Below are positions 1-11,759 of a stretch of 64,000 bases of DNA, one piece after another (within the stretch, counting starts at the first letter, position 1; every line of letters begins with the position of its first letter). The notes beneath the pieces are model-generated. The model saw nothing but the letters and a program-made list of their open reading frames with translations, was not told where the DNA came from and ran no database searches. This stretch comes from Sthenelais limicola (lineage: Eukaryota; Annelida; Polychaeta; Phyllodocida; Sigalionidae). Location of the stretch: positions 10,084,406 through 10,148,405 of the forward strand of contig OW804098.1 of the NCBI GenBank assembly GCA_942159475.1, in the 5' to 3' direction. A program made the position numbers and the translations under genes.

Positions 1-295
1 AAAAATGTGTTTCATTTTATTCATTAGATTCTGCAAATCTTTCCCAATATATGCTTCCAATACGTATGTGAAACACAGAAATAATGACTCTCAAGTCGCA
101 AAACATGGATTTTGAGGTAACATATATCATACTAAAAAAAGAGATCTTGGTTGTTCTAACAATTTTACCATTAGGGTATCTAATCAGTACTTCTGAATTT
201 GCTATCTTTGAGAAAAAGGTTAGCGATATTACTGGATGGCCAATGATTAGTAAAGCAATTATATACTTCGTACGATTACCTCAGAAACATATGGA

Positions 296-641
296 TATGG
301 GACAGATTTTCACAAAATGTACAAATGAACTTCATCAATCTTCTCAAATAACCCAAATTTCAGACGAAAATAAAGTTCAAAATACAGTTCAACCTAACCA
401 AACAGATTGCTGTGCCGAATATATACTCGAATTTACCTAGTATTGGCCAAATTGCAGCCTAATTAAGCAGAATTTACAGGTCCAGAACACAATTCACCAT
501 AGCGAAAAACATATTCATAACCAACACAATACCACATATACTCAGATATGTCTAGTATTTATCCCTTTTCAGTCTAATTTAGCAGAATTTACTGAATGTG
601 TAGAGCTGCCAATTGTACATTTTCTGAAAATCTGACCCATA
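296..641 (-). mobile_element. family A MITE, chimeric long copy
   Basis: Family A ends on both sides, but longer (345 bp) than the usual 240. It reads like one subfamily to about 480 and another after it, with 60 bp of other sequence between. It sits inside a family B copy starting at 64. Confidence 0.75.
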
Positions 642-1640
642 TATGGCAATTGATAATTGTATTGTTTTTAAAATATGTCATTTTTTTAAGAAAATGTTTC
701 TGACACTTGCAAGGAATGAGCGGGATATTTAAATGTACATAATAGGTGCAAACATATATCTGATATGAATTCTCTTGTACAGATGAGTAATGCGACTTAG
801 CATGATACTACTGGATCAGATCATTTTTTGTGATAATATCGATTGAAATGAACTTATAATTATACTCCACTTATAATTTTTATTAATTCTTTCCCTCTTT
901 TCTCTAATTGAACTTCGATGTAATGTAATTTAAAACAGTAATTCAGGTTATTCTGGAAATATTCGTACTGATGTGTGGAAATGTCTATGTCCTGAATAAA
1001 ATATTTTCAAAATCAAATATATGTTATACATATCCATAGGACTCCCAGCACTAAACACCCAAAGTATGAAAACATTCTGACAAAGACTTCTATATCGAGA
1101 GTAAAAGGAATTAAAATAATACGGTACATAAAACTTAGGCCTTAGAAGCTACTTTCGTAACAAAGAGAAGAAGGAAATTTCGAATAAAATACCCACGTAT
1201 CGGCCTGACACCCGCCCCCTTGACAAACAAATGACCTCGACTTGACTGATTAATCAACTTTATTCCTCAGTAAATGTTTGTTTGTTTTAAGATTTTTATT
1301 CAGCAAGACATTATGCAAGGGTATGCAATATTCACAGAAAAGCTGATTTAAATGTGATAGAAAAAAGTTAGAAAATTCTTAGAAAAAATACATTATCAAA
1401 GGGCACAATATTATACAGGGATGACCAAGTATACATTTATCATCAATTACTTGGTAGTTCATTAACAATAAAAGTAGATTAAAAACACACACCCGGGACA
1501 GTGTCCTATACATGACACATTGTCACATTGAATTAGAACTTGATTGATTAATCAACCGTATTTTTCCGTAAATGTCACATTGAATTAGGACATTGGTCAT
1601 AAAATCGCCTCGCAGCGACGCCATGAAATCATATGTACTG
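642..1640. other. no gene seen
   Basis: AT-rich. Apart from pieces of family B, 1238-1270 and 1540-1575 share GATTAATCAAC with TTATTCCTCAGTAAATG-like sequence in the same orientation, probably two pieces of one old repeat. Confidence 0.5.
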
Positions 1641-1782
1641 TCTTATAAAAAAGAAAAAATATAGAAAATATCATTTTGCGACTTAATTAAGACTCATTTT
1701 ACGGTAACACATCACATATTCATTCTGATCAGAATGTCCATCTCTTTACCACAAGTGTAGTGAATAAGTAGCCTTTGTAACA

Positions 1783-1929
1783 GGGTCAGATTTTCAGAAA
1801 ATGTACAATTAGCAGCTCTACACATTTAGGAAATTCTCCTAAATTAGGCTGGAAAAAGAAGAATACCGGGTATATCTAAGTTTGAGAGGATTGGTGAAGG
1901 TGAATTGTACATTTTCTGAAAATCTGACA
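1783..1929 (+). mobile_element. family A MITE, internally deleted
   Basis: Both ends present (GGGTCAGATTTTCAG, CTGAAAATCTGAC) but only about 147 bp; the middle 90 bp are missing. Confidence 0.8.
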
Positions 1930-2141
1930 CAACTACATTGAGCAAATGCTTTGACATTTCCATGAAAAGGTGAGCTGGTCATATTTCCTTCTCGTGGGGG
2001 AATTCCAGCCAGACCAAATAAACTTTACAACAAAGAAAAACTTGTGAAAAACTCTTCTTAGTCAGGCTGGATAAAAACTGGGGCCAGACTTGATGTCTAG
2101 CAACCGTTTGACCCTTGACCTCAGAATGTTTATTTTCATGG

Positions 2142-2320
2142 AGTCTAGGCTCAGAGTGCACAGAGTCCCTCCAAACGGAGGGAAAACTCCTCACCGCAAA
2201 ATGTCATTAGAACCTCATTACGATGGTAGGGGTTGGTCTACTCCAGGGTCGGGAAAGTCATTAGTGCATAATTGACTTACCAATCTTATATCATCTGATC
2301 TGACTATCACGTCTTTCACA
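2142..2320 (+). mobile_element. family G element, decayed
   Basis: GTCTAGGCTCAGAGTGC, then CCAAACGGAGGGAAAAC, CCGCAAAATGTCATTA and ATCATCTGATCTG, in family order. Confidence 0.55.
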
Positions 2321-2444
2321 ATGCATACTCTTTGTCAAAACTGAAAAGAACATAAAACAACTTAGAACCAAGACCGAAGTGGCTAGAAATTCAGTCACAT
2401 ATTTGTAAATGACCTGATGAAGGGCACACAATACATAGACAAAA

Positions 2445-2790
2445 TAGGGGAGTTGCATAGCCGCCATTTTGAATCTTGATTCGCATGGAATTATGGGACT
2501 AATGGTACAGTGTAAAATCTATAGAAAAACATATCATGTTCAGCATGGAATATTCATCTGTACTCTATTGTCAACATCCATGTGTTATGCATGTTTCCAT
2601 AACACAAGACTTCATCTTTCCCATCATGCATTTGGTTTTTATAGATCATCTACACAAGCTTTAATATTGGTAAAAACATTCTTACAATTTTAGATAAAAA
2701 TGTTGCCAAATATTTGTATGTGAGATTTGAACTGAATCTATCCCAGGATGCACTGTGACAGACATGCGCTGTGGCACATGCAACTCCCCT
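2445..2790 (+). mobile_element. family C MITE, reference copy
   Basis: AGGGGAGTTGCATAGCCGCC at the left, GGCACATGCAACTCCCCT at the right, 346 bp, flanked by AT on both sides. The interior includes CCCATCATGCATTTGG. Ends and AT site define the family. Confidence 0.87.
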
Positions 2791-3573
2791 ATTGACTCCT
2801 GGCTGTGGTTATCTCCCGCGGGCGTAACAATTTCGTAAGGGGTGCGTAGCACCGACAAAATTGTGTAGCACAAGGGAGATAACCACCTCTTACAGAGCCA
2901 GAAGTCTATTTTGTATTTATTATACCTCTCCCAATGTTTTTGTGTGAAAAAATAGTGAAAATTCGATGGAAATTAGTGTCAGACAACAAACTCTCTCCTC
3001 CACTTGTTTTGTTTACACTCTCACCTAGCTTCACTTCCGGTCCACCTCATTCATTGGGTCTATTTTTCTATCAAAATACGCAATAAATTCAGATTTTTAC
3101 AGTTGCTTATTATTATAATTATTATTATATCATTACCTACGATGTATAACAAGTCTTTTTTCGGCAAAAATAATTATTCTAATACAGAAAATAAGGCTAC
3201 GAACATGGGCCTATTTTTTCAACAAAAATTACGCCAGGGGGCAATATGATATGTAAATACCGCCCAGAGGGTAGTACGGTTTTCCAATGCTGTAGCCTAT
3301 GGCTTACCATACCATCCCGCCAAGAGGTATAATAAAGATTGAAAAAGTGTGTATTGATCAGCCGGCAGCAGCTATATTGCGTATTTTCATTTGAATTAAT
3401 TGTAAATTGTCTGCTGGCCTTCAAGGAAGTTTTTTTAAACATAGATGTTAGACTTTTCGACGTATATAACGCTGGGAAACGTGAGATCAAAGGACTGAGA
3501 TCAAAGGAATCAACCCAAATAAATGAACTGGACTTTGTAGCGCTTTTAACATAGGTATAGCCAGGCACTAGCC

Positions 3574-3811
3574 ATGGGTCAGATTTTCAGAAAAATGTAC
3601 AATACACCTTCCCCAAACATTTCAAATGACCCTAATTTAAGAGAAAAGTGGCGTTCAAAATGCAGTTTAACGCAATGAAAGAGACATGTTTTATCAACAC
3701 AACGCTAGAGATACTCTGATATACACATTATTCATAATTTTTCAGTTTAATTTAGCAAAAGCTAGCGAATTTCTAGAGCTTCTGATCTGATTTTCTGAAA
3801 ATCTGACCCCC
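3574..3811 (-). mobile_element. family A MITE
   Basis: Terminal inverted repeats present, interior diverged. Confidence 0.8.
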
Positions 3812-4146
3812 ATACTCTCTAGTCACTGTTCCTTCTCACTCAGTGAGACACCCAGGCCTCGATGGCTGGTCTGAGGAATTCAAGGTATTTTATTCATGTA
3901 AATATTTGTGCAAGTTTATTTACTATCTAATGATGCTCCCTCGGACTCTGCAAATGTTTTGAAGTTGAATCAGTCCGTACAATAACATTTGCCCGTTAAT
4001 GAAGGCAATATTTGAAGTTTCTATCAGCAGAACGTGTTTCTTATTTTCAAGTAATGTGACATTATGCATTAGAGTTAAGATGTGTACTCATTGTTTAATG
4101 TTTATTGGAACCATTCGTGATGTGTTACAGGTAAATGAGACACAAG

Positions 4147-4545
4147 TGTGATGTGTTTCAGGAAAATGAGTCATAAGTCGCGCAAAAAATAGATTTTGAG
4201 ATATTAATATATTTGAAAAGATGAGATAAAGCCGAATACAATGAATGTAAACATTAAGGATATCTAATAAGTACTTTCATCGTTTTAGTCAGATATTTTT
4301 ATTTTTGAAAAACAAAGTTTGCAATAATTCGAGGTGGATAATTACCAGTAAAGTAGCTAGATATACTCAATAGGATGATCTGAGTAACGTACTGATATAA
4401 TTAATAAACAGTCTTGAAATTTGGTATATCTATTCATACAACCACAAGGACTAGACACTCCAAAAATGAAAATATTCTAACAAAGAGATCTTGTGAATAA
4501 ACGACTTTGAAAAACACCAATTTTGCGACTTGCGAAACATTATCT
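4147..4545 (+). mobile_element. family B MITE
   Basis: Left end clear (GTGATGTGTTTCAGG); right end decayed after TTTTGCGACTTGCG. Confidence 0.7.
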
Positions 4546-5236
4546 CAAGTAACAACAAAATCGATTTTGAGATATTATTATATCTGACAAGATGAGATCA
4601 AGCGGATTCCAATGATGGTAAACATTAGGACATCTAATAAGTACTAGTTCGTTGTATGCATAAACAATGTTTTTATTTCTCTCGTCCTTGAATATATATT
4701 GTCTTTGTCCACCAAACCCTGGTTCAATTCAACCAAGGCTTGTCGACCTGTAATAATAATGATATATCTTCTGCCTGTTTCAGTAATACAGAAACTAAAG
4801 TGGTATTTAATGTATTTTTAACTCGTTATCTCGTCCTCTCTATATTACTTCTAATTGTAATTAGTCTTCCAAATTGGGTAACGGCCGGAAGAAATGGTAC
4901 CAAGACGTATCATAGGCATGTAGACCTATTCATCATCTTTATATTACTGTACCCTGTAGTACATGTCTGATGAATAAAAAACATCTTATCTTATCTTATC
5001 TTATCTTATCTTAGCTATGTTTCCTGATGTTCACTCACTATAGTAAAGTAGTTAGATATCCTATAGTGAAGTAGTTAGATGTACTCCTCACATATGCATT
5101 TGATGAACTTATGCTTTGATACAATGTCATGTATTCATGCTACTAACAGCGATAAACACCCATAAATGAAAATATTCTAAAGGTTCTCAAATTCAACAAC
5201 ATTTAAAAAATATCATTGTCTGTAACACATCACATT
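4546..5236 (+). mobile_element. family B MITE split by a LINE tail
   Basis: Interior from TTTTGAGATATTATT to 4660, resuming at about 5020 and ending in AACACATCACAT at 5236. Confidence 0.65.
4680..5014 (+). mobile_element. LINE 3' fragment with (TTATC)n tail
   Basis: Ends GATGAATAAAAAACATC(TTATC)n. The stretch encoding PNWVTAGRNGTKTYHRHVDLFIIF recurs at 15.5 kb in reverse, so both are copies of one element. It splits a family B copy (pieces at 4530-4660 and 5020-5236). Confidence 0.7.
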
Positions 5237-5284
5237 TCATCTATACAGACAACATGCTCAGTATTCCATACTTGTATAAGAAAT

Positions 5285-5380
5285 GCCATTATAATCCCAT
5301 TAAAACGCCACTTAGGCGTCCAATCACTGACATACCATTCTTATCTGATCTGAGAGTATGAGTCTAGACTGAATTCACCT
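5285..5380 (+). mobile_element. family G right half
   Basis: CATTATAATCCCATTAAAACG...TCTTATCTGATCTGAG. Confidence 0.55.
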
Positions 5381-5419
5381 GGCTGTCATCTCTTAGAAAA
5401 AACCGAGGGACTTCTCATA

Positions 5420-5828
5420 CCCCTTTCACACTACACAACCAAAGCGAAGCGTAGTGAATCGTTGCGAACTGGTTTATATAATTCGCACCATGCAGACTGT
5501 ACTTAGAAAGCGCTTTCCCTAAGTTGGTTCTTTTCAGACTACAAGCATGATCGCTGTACACTTTCCTATGTGTTTATAAGATCGATGACGTCAGAAAACA
5601 CTTCGCTTCGCTTCTGTTCCATTCACACTAGCAGAATTAGCACTGAGAAAGCGAAGTGAAGCGAAGCGGTTTATGTAATTCACCTCAAGTAGGTGGATTG
5701 TAGAAACCACTTCACTTCACTTTGGATTCGGTTTGGAAGTGCTTTAGAGTGCAGTGTGAATAGAACCAACCTCGGGGAAGCGCTTCAAGGCGCTTCGAAG
5801 CGCATTGAGAGGTGTAGTGTGAAAGGGG
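5420..5828. mobile_element. family H MITE
   Basis: Ends CCCCTTTCACACTACAC and GTGTAGTGTGAAAGGGG, TA on both sides, 409 bp. The interior is full of short inverted AAGCGAAGCG/CGCTTCGCTT blocks. Confidence 0.8.
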
Positions 5829-5890
5829 TATCATAAAACTGCTGGTCTGAAAGGAGGCAATCTATATCCTAGTACCAACACAATTATTAA

Positions 5891-6092
5891 GTCTAGGCCC
5901 AAACTTGAGAGAGTCCCTTCAAACGGAGGGAAAGCCTCTCGCCTCAAACCGCAAAGAGTCATTATAATTCCATTAAGACTGCAAAATGTCATCATATTCC
6001 CATGAAAACGCCGAGTTCTAGACCAGGAAACCGATTAGTGAGGTAGGCTGACACACCATTCTTATCTGATCTGAGGGTTTGGACCTAGAGTG
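5891..6092 (+). mobile_element. family G MITE, reference copy
   Basis: GTCTAGGCCCAAACTTGAG at the left, GGTTTGGACCTAGAG at the right, about 200 bp. Interior has repeated GTCATTATA/CCATTAA blocks. Confidence 0.75.
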
Positions 6093-6534
6093 TATTATGT
6101 TGTTCTAGATCAAAAATTTGAATTTAAAAAATGTCATAGATATTGCAATATATACTTCTAAATCAACCACTACTAATACTGCTGGAAGAGTAAACCATCT
6201 ATGCACAATTATTTTTTATTTATACATTACATCCAAGTAACAAAAATGACATAGTGCAGTATGTACAATTGTTGGCGTTTCAATATAGGTAATATTGGAT
6301 GAGAAGGTTGAAGATCTATAGCTAGCCCATGTTAAAATAACCTTGCCTTAAATATATTTCTAATAAATCCCTTGTCCCGGTGGTGATCAGAGAAGTATAA
6401 TATGTCAAGTGAAATTTGGCAATACATGTGTCAACATTTTGCCAAGCCACCAAGGGTCCCTTCAGATCTATATAATAACAATGTCACTGGCTTCATAAAG
6501 GTTCTAAAAGTGGGAGAAGGTATATATGGGTCAG

Positions 6535-6765
6535 ATTTTCAGAAAATGTACAATCAGCAGCTGTATACTTTGAGTAAATTTTGGTAAATTAAGCTGCAAT
6601 TAGGTCAATACTAGGTAAATTCGAGTATATTCGGCATTGCATTGATTCTAGCAATATGTCTGGTTAGGTTGAATTGTATTTTGAACCTTATTTTCATCTG
6701 AAATTTGGGTTATTTGAGAGGATTGGTGAAAGTGAATTGTACATTTTCCGAAAACTTGACCCATA
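6535..6765 (+). mobile_element. family A MITE (beta subfamily)
   Basis: Interior has TTGGTCAATACTAGG and GGTTAGGTTGAA typical of the beta group. Confidence 0.85.
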
Positions 6766-6937
6766 TATATATAGTGAGGGCCAAATGGACTCCAGGTGGT
6801 CCACCAAACCAAGGAGAACTAGTGATGTTGTTGCGACCTCTGAATATAATTATTTTAACAGAGATACAAGTCTTCAGTATTTGTGCAAACGTAAAGCATG
6901 TATGGAATGCAACTATTGATTTTCATTTACGTCGTTA

Positions 6938-7350
6938 ATATGTGATCCGTTATAGGAAAATGAGTCATAAGTCGCAAAATATGGATTTTGAGATATCACT
7001 GTATCCGAAAAGAGGAGATCAAGCCGATTCCAATGATACTAAACACTAGGGTACCTAACATGTATTTCTATATTTTAAGTTTGATATATTTATTTTGGAA
7101 AAAAAAAGTTTGCAATGTTTCTGGCTGGGTAAACCAGTAAAGGAAGTAAATATACTCGATACGAAGGCCTTCAAAACGCAATGATATATGTTATACAATG
7201 TCCTGAAATTTGTTACACGGATTTATATGACTATAACTGCTAAACCCTCTGAAAATCAGAACATTTCAATAAAGAGATCTTGTGGAAAAACACTTTGAAA
7301 AATATCAATTTTGCGACTTATGACTCATTTTCCTGAAACACATCACATAT
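6938..7350 (+). mobile_element. family B MITE
   Basis: Complete, about 410 bp; left end TATGTGATCCGTTATAGG. Confidence 0.85.
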
Positions 7351-7380
7351 GACTTTTGTAAAATTTACTTCGAATACTGA

Positions 7381-7595
7381 TGTCTAGGTTCAGGGTTGAG
7401 AAAGTCCTTTCAGACGGAGGAAAAGCATCTCGCTTCAAACCGCAAAATACCATATTAATCCCATTGGGACCGGACAATATCATTATACTCCCATTAGTGC
7501 GCCTACTCCTGGGTCAGAAAACCCATCAGCGCAGAAGGCGTCCAATCACTGACATACCATTCTTATCTGATCGGAGAGGCTTTGGGTCTAGACTG
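7381..7595 (+). mobile_element. family G MITE
   Basis: TGTCTAGGTTCAGGGTTGAG...GGCTTTGGGTCTAGAC. Confidence 0.75.
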
Positions 7596-7599
7596 AGAA

Positions 7600-8060
7600 T
7601 ATTTTCTGTACGATAAAATGCAAACAATAAACAACATAAACAACATAAACCTTTATATATACGTAGTCCCTTACCCTTCATTTTCTCAGCCCTAATGAAA
7701 TTGTCCCATACATTCTGTCGGCATTCAAAGACATTATGACCTTGACTAATTGACCTTGTTTTTAGCTTGTCAGACAGAGTCAACTCCACTCACACATCAG
7801 GGAGCAAATGGTCCTCTATAAATAAATAAAATATATACTCTTCCTTTCCTTCCCCAGGCGCCAATGCCTCCTCCAAATATCTGCCTCTTAAAATGTAAGC
7901 CAAACCTTAGTTCTATTGGGGTAAACAGATTTTTCTGTCTAGATGGAGTCTCTTCTTCTACCCTATAGTTGTCCCTTTTTTCTGATTGTGTACATCTGAA
8001 TATCTGTCAGATTCTTGTTCAGTTTTTTTCTCGTCTGCCACCAACTTCTTAACATTATGT
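7600..8060. other. no gene seen upstream of the retrocopy
   Basis: Unique-looking intergenic DNA with short pyrimidine runs; no splice-bounded ORF. Confidence 0.5.
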
Positions 8061-8608
8061 ATATCTATAATTTTAGGACTTCCGGTTCGAAGCAAAGGTT
8101 GAAAGTTTAGCTGGAGATTACTCCACCATTTAACCCTTTTATTTCAGATCGGACCGCTCTGCGTTTGCTCACCAGTCTGGTACAAACGTATGAACTACTC
8201 TAGAAAAAAGAGGACAACTTTATAGTGACTGACCCAACCTTGGGAAAGAAATATCGAAGAAAAAAAATCGGACTGATTTTGCACGAGGCTGTCGGCCATT
8301 ACGAGTGCCCCTTTGCTTGCTTGATCAACTGGAATTATCGCTCAGGTACACCCACGCTATAGCAACAATTTGAGCAGTGGAGAACTGTCTCTCTGACTTG
8401 CATATACGTGGACTAATTGTTGTTTATATAATATGTGAAAATGGTGAAAATTATGTGCGTTATAATAATCTAGCCAGTGAAGCAGGACTTACTGGGATCC
8501 CAGCTGAGTGTATATTTGCCTAGCCTATTGACATAGCGCTATACCAGTGGCACCACCTAGTGTTTATTGTTGAAAGTACATAAATAGTTGTGAATATTCT
8601 CTGGAACA

Positions 8609-9121
8609 ATGCAAGCTGCACTCGACCTACAAGCCTTGATTAAAGGGCGTCAAGCACGATTACTAGAGGACAAAATCGGGGACAAAATATACCACCAAAG
8701 ACAGATGGACACCTTTGCCCAGCTGTTCTGCCTGTTGAGGGCCAAAGAGCGGCTGGAACAGTGTGAAGAAGAAGTTGTGCCCAATGAGAACATTGAAGAG
8801 GAAATTGTGACCAATGAGAACATTGAAGAGGAAATTGTGCCCAATGAGAACTTGACACAAGATGATGGATTGGAGGAACATGAAAGAGTCATGCACAATG
8901 AAGCCTCCCAACAACATGTACAAGGTGATGTGAAGCTAGTGAGGGAAACACACTGCCAGGAAGAAGTAATCCAGGAGAAATGGAAGATGTTAGCTACAAC
9001 TTTCTGCTCCCTAAGTGTCATCCCAGAGGCACATCAGCATTATATTGTGTATTCACAGTATTGCCTCAATAATGTAACCTTTCAATTTCTCCAGGTCCAG
9101 TTTGAACCTGGAGGTGAATGA
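8609..9121 (+). CDS. 170-aa open frame inside the retrocopy, unknown protein
   Basis: The only long ORF in the retroposed copy, undamaged by stops or frameshifts. Residues 1-50 are Leu/Gln/Arg-rich and helical (MQAALDLQALIKGRQARLLE...). Residues 50-85 are acidic with two and a half copies of a ten-residue repeat NENIEEEIVP (30-bp DNA repeat at 8783-8842). The C-terminus is mixed and ends FLQVQFEPGGE. There is no signal peptide or membrane segment. The parent mRNA is not in the window. An intact frame suggests a recent insertion or a functional retrogene; whether it is transcribed cannot be judged. Family not recognised. Confidence 0.5.
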   Translation: MQAALDLQALIKGRQARLLEDKIGDKIYHQRQMDTFAQLFCLLRAKERLEQCEEEVVPNENIEEEIVTNENIEEEIVPNENLTQDDGLEEHERVMHNEASQQHVQGDVKLVRETHCQEEVIQEKWKMLATTFCSLSVIPEAHQHYIVYSQYCLNNVTFQFLQVQFEPGGE

Positions 9122-9647
9122 ATATATTTTTTGAGTATCTAGGCATGCTGCCAGATCAATAAAGTGAAATTTGGTTATAAAAGAAAGAGTAGAATTAATA
9201 GTAATGTTCAGTTATCAAAGAAGGGATAGTATTGTTTAATTGACTGCTGCAAATTAGTGTAATCTATCTATCAACAACATTTGTTTGTGTAAGTGTCAAT
9301 GTCCAGTTTCCTCACCAGGCGACAGCCTGTGTATTTGTGAGAAAAGTATGTGCAGATTTATGGGAAGCGTGCGAATGGTAGAAATAAATACCAAAAAATG
9401 TAATTTTATTTGAGACCATTGTAATCAGTTGTATGCCTTGCCATAATTGTTTGATGTGCTGAAGAATTGTGTTTGGTCGTAAAAAGTTTCAAAGCAAAAT
9501 ACATGAGCTGAAATCAGAAAAATCCGCTAAGGAAAAATGAGTTGAAGGTAATAAACCATATGAATGTACACAAGATGAGGAGTGAGGGTAAGATGTAACC
9601 TAGATGTGATCTACCCCGAGAGCAGATGGTTATTTGTTGACATATTG

Positions 9648-9653
9648 AATAAA
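9648..9653 (+). promoter_or_regulatory. polyadenylation signal of the retrocopy
   Basis: AATAAA about 8 nt before the A-tract, copied from the source mRNA. Confidence 0.8.
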
Positions 9654-9750
9654 GTTGTGTAAAAAAAAAAAAAAAAAATATCTATAATTTTTAAAGTACT
9701 AATGCATTACCGATATATTATAATGTAAACAACTGAATCAAAAACTGTTC

Positions 9751-10130
9751 TTATAGCAAATAGCACGATGGAGGGTTCAAACTGATCGAGACACATCAGA
9801 AAACGGGACGAACCCCGAAGGGGTGAGTTCCCATTTTCGATGTGTCTCGATCAGTTTGAACCCAAACAGTGTGCCATTTGCTATTTATTACACACTTTAT
9901 ATGGATGTTAAAAAGTAAATTTAACTCAATTCTCAATTGACTCAATTCACTGCAACTTGTAGGCCTAAGTTACGCAGTCAGGGACGACGTCATTTGTGTC
10001 TGGTTTGTAGGTCAGCCTACGCTGCGCCAATGAGATTGCGTCTTTGCTCGAACTGTTCACGCAAACAGTTCGGATCAACCAAACTGCACCCCCAAACTGC
10101 ACCTTTCTAACTGCACACGTGTGTAATAAT
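9751..10130 (+). mobile_element. family D foldback element, reference copy
   Basis: A long hairpin (TAGCAAATRGCACGATGG ... inverse ending TTTGCTA) over about 150 bp is followed by a 230-bp tail with a second hairpin (CGAACTGTTCACG...AACAGTTCGG) and ends GTGTGTAATAAT. Class is unclear; a foldback or Helitron-like non-autonomous element is possible. Confidence 0.75.
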
Positions 10131-10742
10131 GAGACAAACTCAACGCAATTGTTTTGTATCACTTGTGACAACTGTTCCACACTGTTAATGTGCATATATA
10201 CTGAGTAACTGATTTTCCCCGATTGTTTGTTAAATTAGCAGATCTATTTGTGCTCCTTCATTAATGCTCCTCATGTGGTGTACTACCGTCTATTGCAGTA
10301 TGCATTAAAAACCTGAAAAAGATTCTAGTTTTCCAAATGCACTCATTTATATGTGGCTAAGACATCAACCATGCAGCGACTCTTGATATCTTCAATCACA
10401 AAATTGGCAATTGATCTTTGCTTGTGATGTCAAATGTTTACTTTTTCTCAAACATTGTATTCTTTGCTTGATTCAAATTTGTTGGTAGGGAGCAGTGGGG
10501 CAGGGGGGGGGGGGGGACAGTTTTTCGCTGTATACTGGTTAGGGCCATTTGTTCTAATGATGAACTTGTCAAGTAGAGATTAAAATTGTTGTTAGACTTG
10601 GTTTTAATTAATCACTGGCTTTCGGGCTAATTGTGCCCTTCTTCATGTGAGGTGATTCAAATTTATGTCATAAAATGCTACCAATATTGAACCCAAACTC
10701 GATGGAATAAATCTGATTTATTCTAGCTTTGCCTGTACTTAA
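10131..10742. other. no gene seen
   Basis: Intergenic. A 13-G run at about 10504-10516 is a possible sequencing weak point. Confidence 0.5.
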
Positions 10743-11088
10743 TAGGGGAGTTGCATAGCCGCCATTTTGAATCTTGATTGGTATGGAATTATTGGAGTAA
10801 TGGTACAGTATAATATCTTTAGAAAACATATTATATTTAGCATTGAATATTTATCAATGCTCTAATGTCAATATCCATGTGTTATACATGTTTCCATGAC
10901 ACAAGACTTCATCTTTCCCATCATGCATTTGGTTTTCCTTGATCATTTATACAAGCTATGATATAGGTGAAAAATACTTTTGCAATTTTTGATAAAAATG
11001 TTGCTTCATATTTGTATGTCAGATTTCTACAGAATCCATCCCGGCATGCACTGCAGTAGTCATGCGCAATGAGAATGCAACTCCCCTA
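10743..11088 (+). mobile_element. family C MITE
   Basis: Complete, AT flanks. Confidence 0.87.
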
Positions 11089-11103
11089 TTACAACACTAG
11101 CAT

Positions 11104-11340
11104 GTGGGTCAGATTTTCAGAAAATGTACAATTGGCAGCTGTACATATTTAGGAAATTCTGTTAAATTAAGCTGAAATTTGGTCAACACTAGGTAAATTC
11201 AAGTATATTCGGCATTGTATTGATTCTAGCAATCCTTTGGTTAGGTTGAACTGTATTTTGAACTTTATTTTCGTCTGAAATTTGGATTATTTGAGAGGAT
11301 TGGTGAAGGTGAATTGTACATTTTCTGAAAATCTGACCCT
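11104..11340 (+). mobile_element. family A MITE (beta), reference copy
   Basis: Model for the family: GGGTCAGATTTTCAG AAAATGTACAATT at the left, its near-perfect inverse at the right, about 237 bp, flanked by TA-containing sites in most copies. There is no coding sequence. TA sites and the 28-bp inverted repeats suggest mobilisation by a Tc1/mariner-type transposase (inference). Confidence 0.88.
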
Positions 11341-11759
11341 TGTGTTAAACTTGATAGCGTTTAGAAATAGGAAAAAGGCTAATGTGAAACAAAGCTAGAG
11401 ATCTCCATGGATTATTCTACCAAAGTACAGCTGTCTTCATGCGTTAAGTGAACGTCCTTACAAGTATCTGATAGTAAATAGCTAGCGCCTTCATCACAGG
11501 AGAGTTCTATGTCCTGGCGAGAAAACCCATTCCAGATGTACTAATGTGCACCTGATAAAGGAAAGGCCAATGTGACACTTCATAAAGGACTAGACACCCA
11601 CGCTATTGATGGATGATGGCACAGGTGGCAAGCATGATCTGGGTAACATTTTATTCTACGTTTGTGGGTCCCTTACTGGGTTACAGGACTCCTGATGGGA
11701 TGGGGGTTAGGGGGGTGCATTCCCTTTGTCATTTTTAAGAAAAAAACAATTGTTGATCA

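Larger units (their letters stand above)
64..1722 (+). mobile_element. family B element, broken
   Basis: A left end at 64-295 (AATGACTCTCAAGTCGC), an interior piece at about 1030-1095 (CACCCAAAGTATGAAAACATTC) and a right end at 1655-1722 (TTTTGCGACTT...CATCACAT). They appear in the right order for one copy split by the family A insertion at 296-641 and by other DNA (1200-1640). They could instead be separate fragments. Confidence 0.45.
8075..9677 (+). mobile_element. retroposed mRNA copy with poly(A) and target duplication
   Basis: A 1.6-kb intronless segment ends in AATAAA (9648-9653) and an 18-A tract at about 9660. It is flanked by a perfect 14-bp duplication, ATATCTATAATTTT, at 8061-8074 and 9678-9691. 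These are the marks of LINE-mediated reverse transcription of a polyadenylated transcript. The 5' end (AGGACTTCCGGTTCG) directly abuts the duplication, so the copy appears near full length: about 534 nt 5' UTR, a 170-codon ORF and about 540 nt 3' UTR. It could alternatively be a non-autonomous retroposon family; no second copy is present in this window. Confidence 0.85.

Noticed and set aside
84..440. 118-codon ORF
   Set aside because: It crosses from a family B into a family A element and has no coding character.
4740..4970. 76-codon ORF with hydrophobic segments, also found in reverse at 15.4-15.66 kb
   Set aside because: Recurs because both are copies of a LINE 3' fragment; hydrophobicity comes from T-rich DNA.
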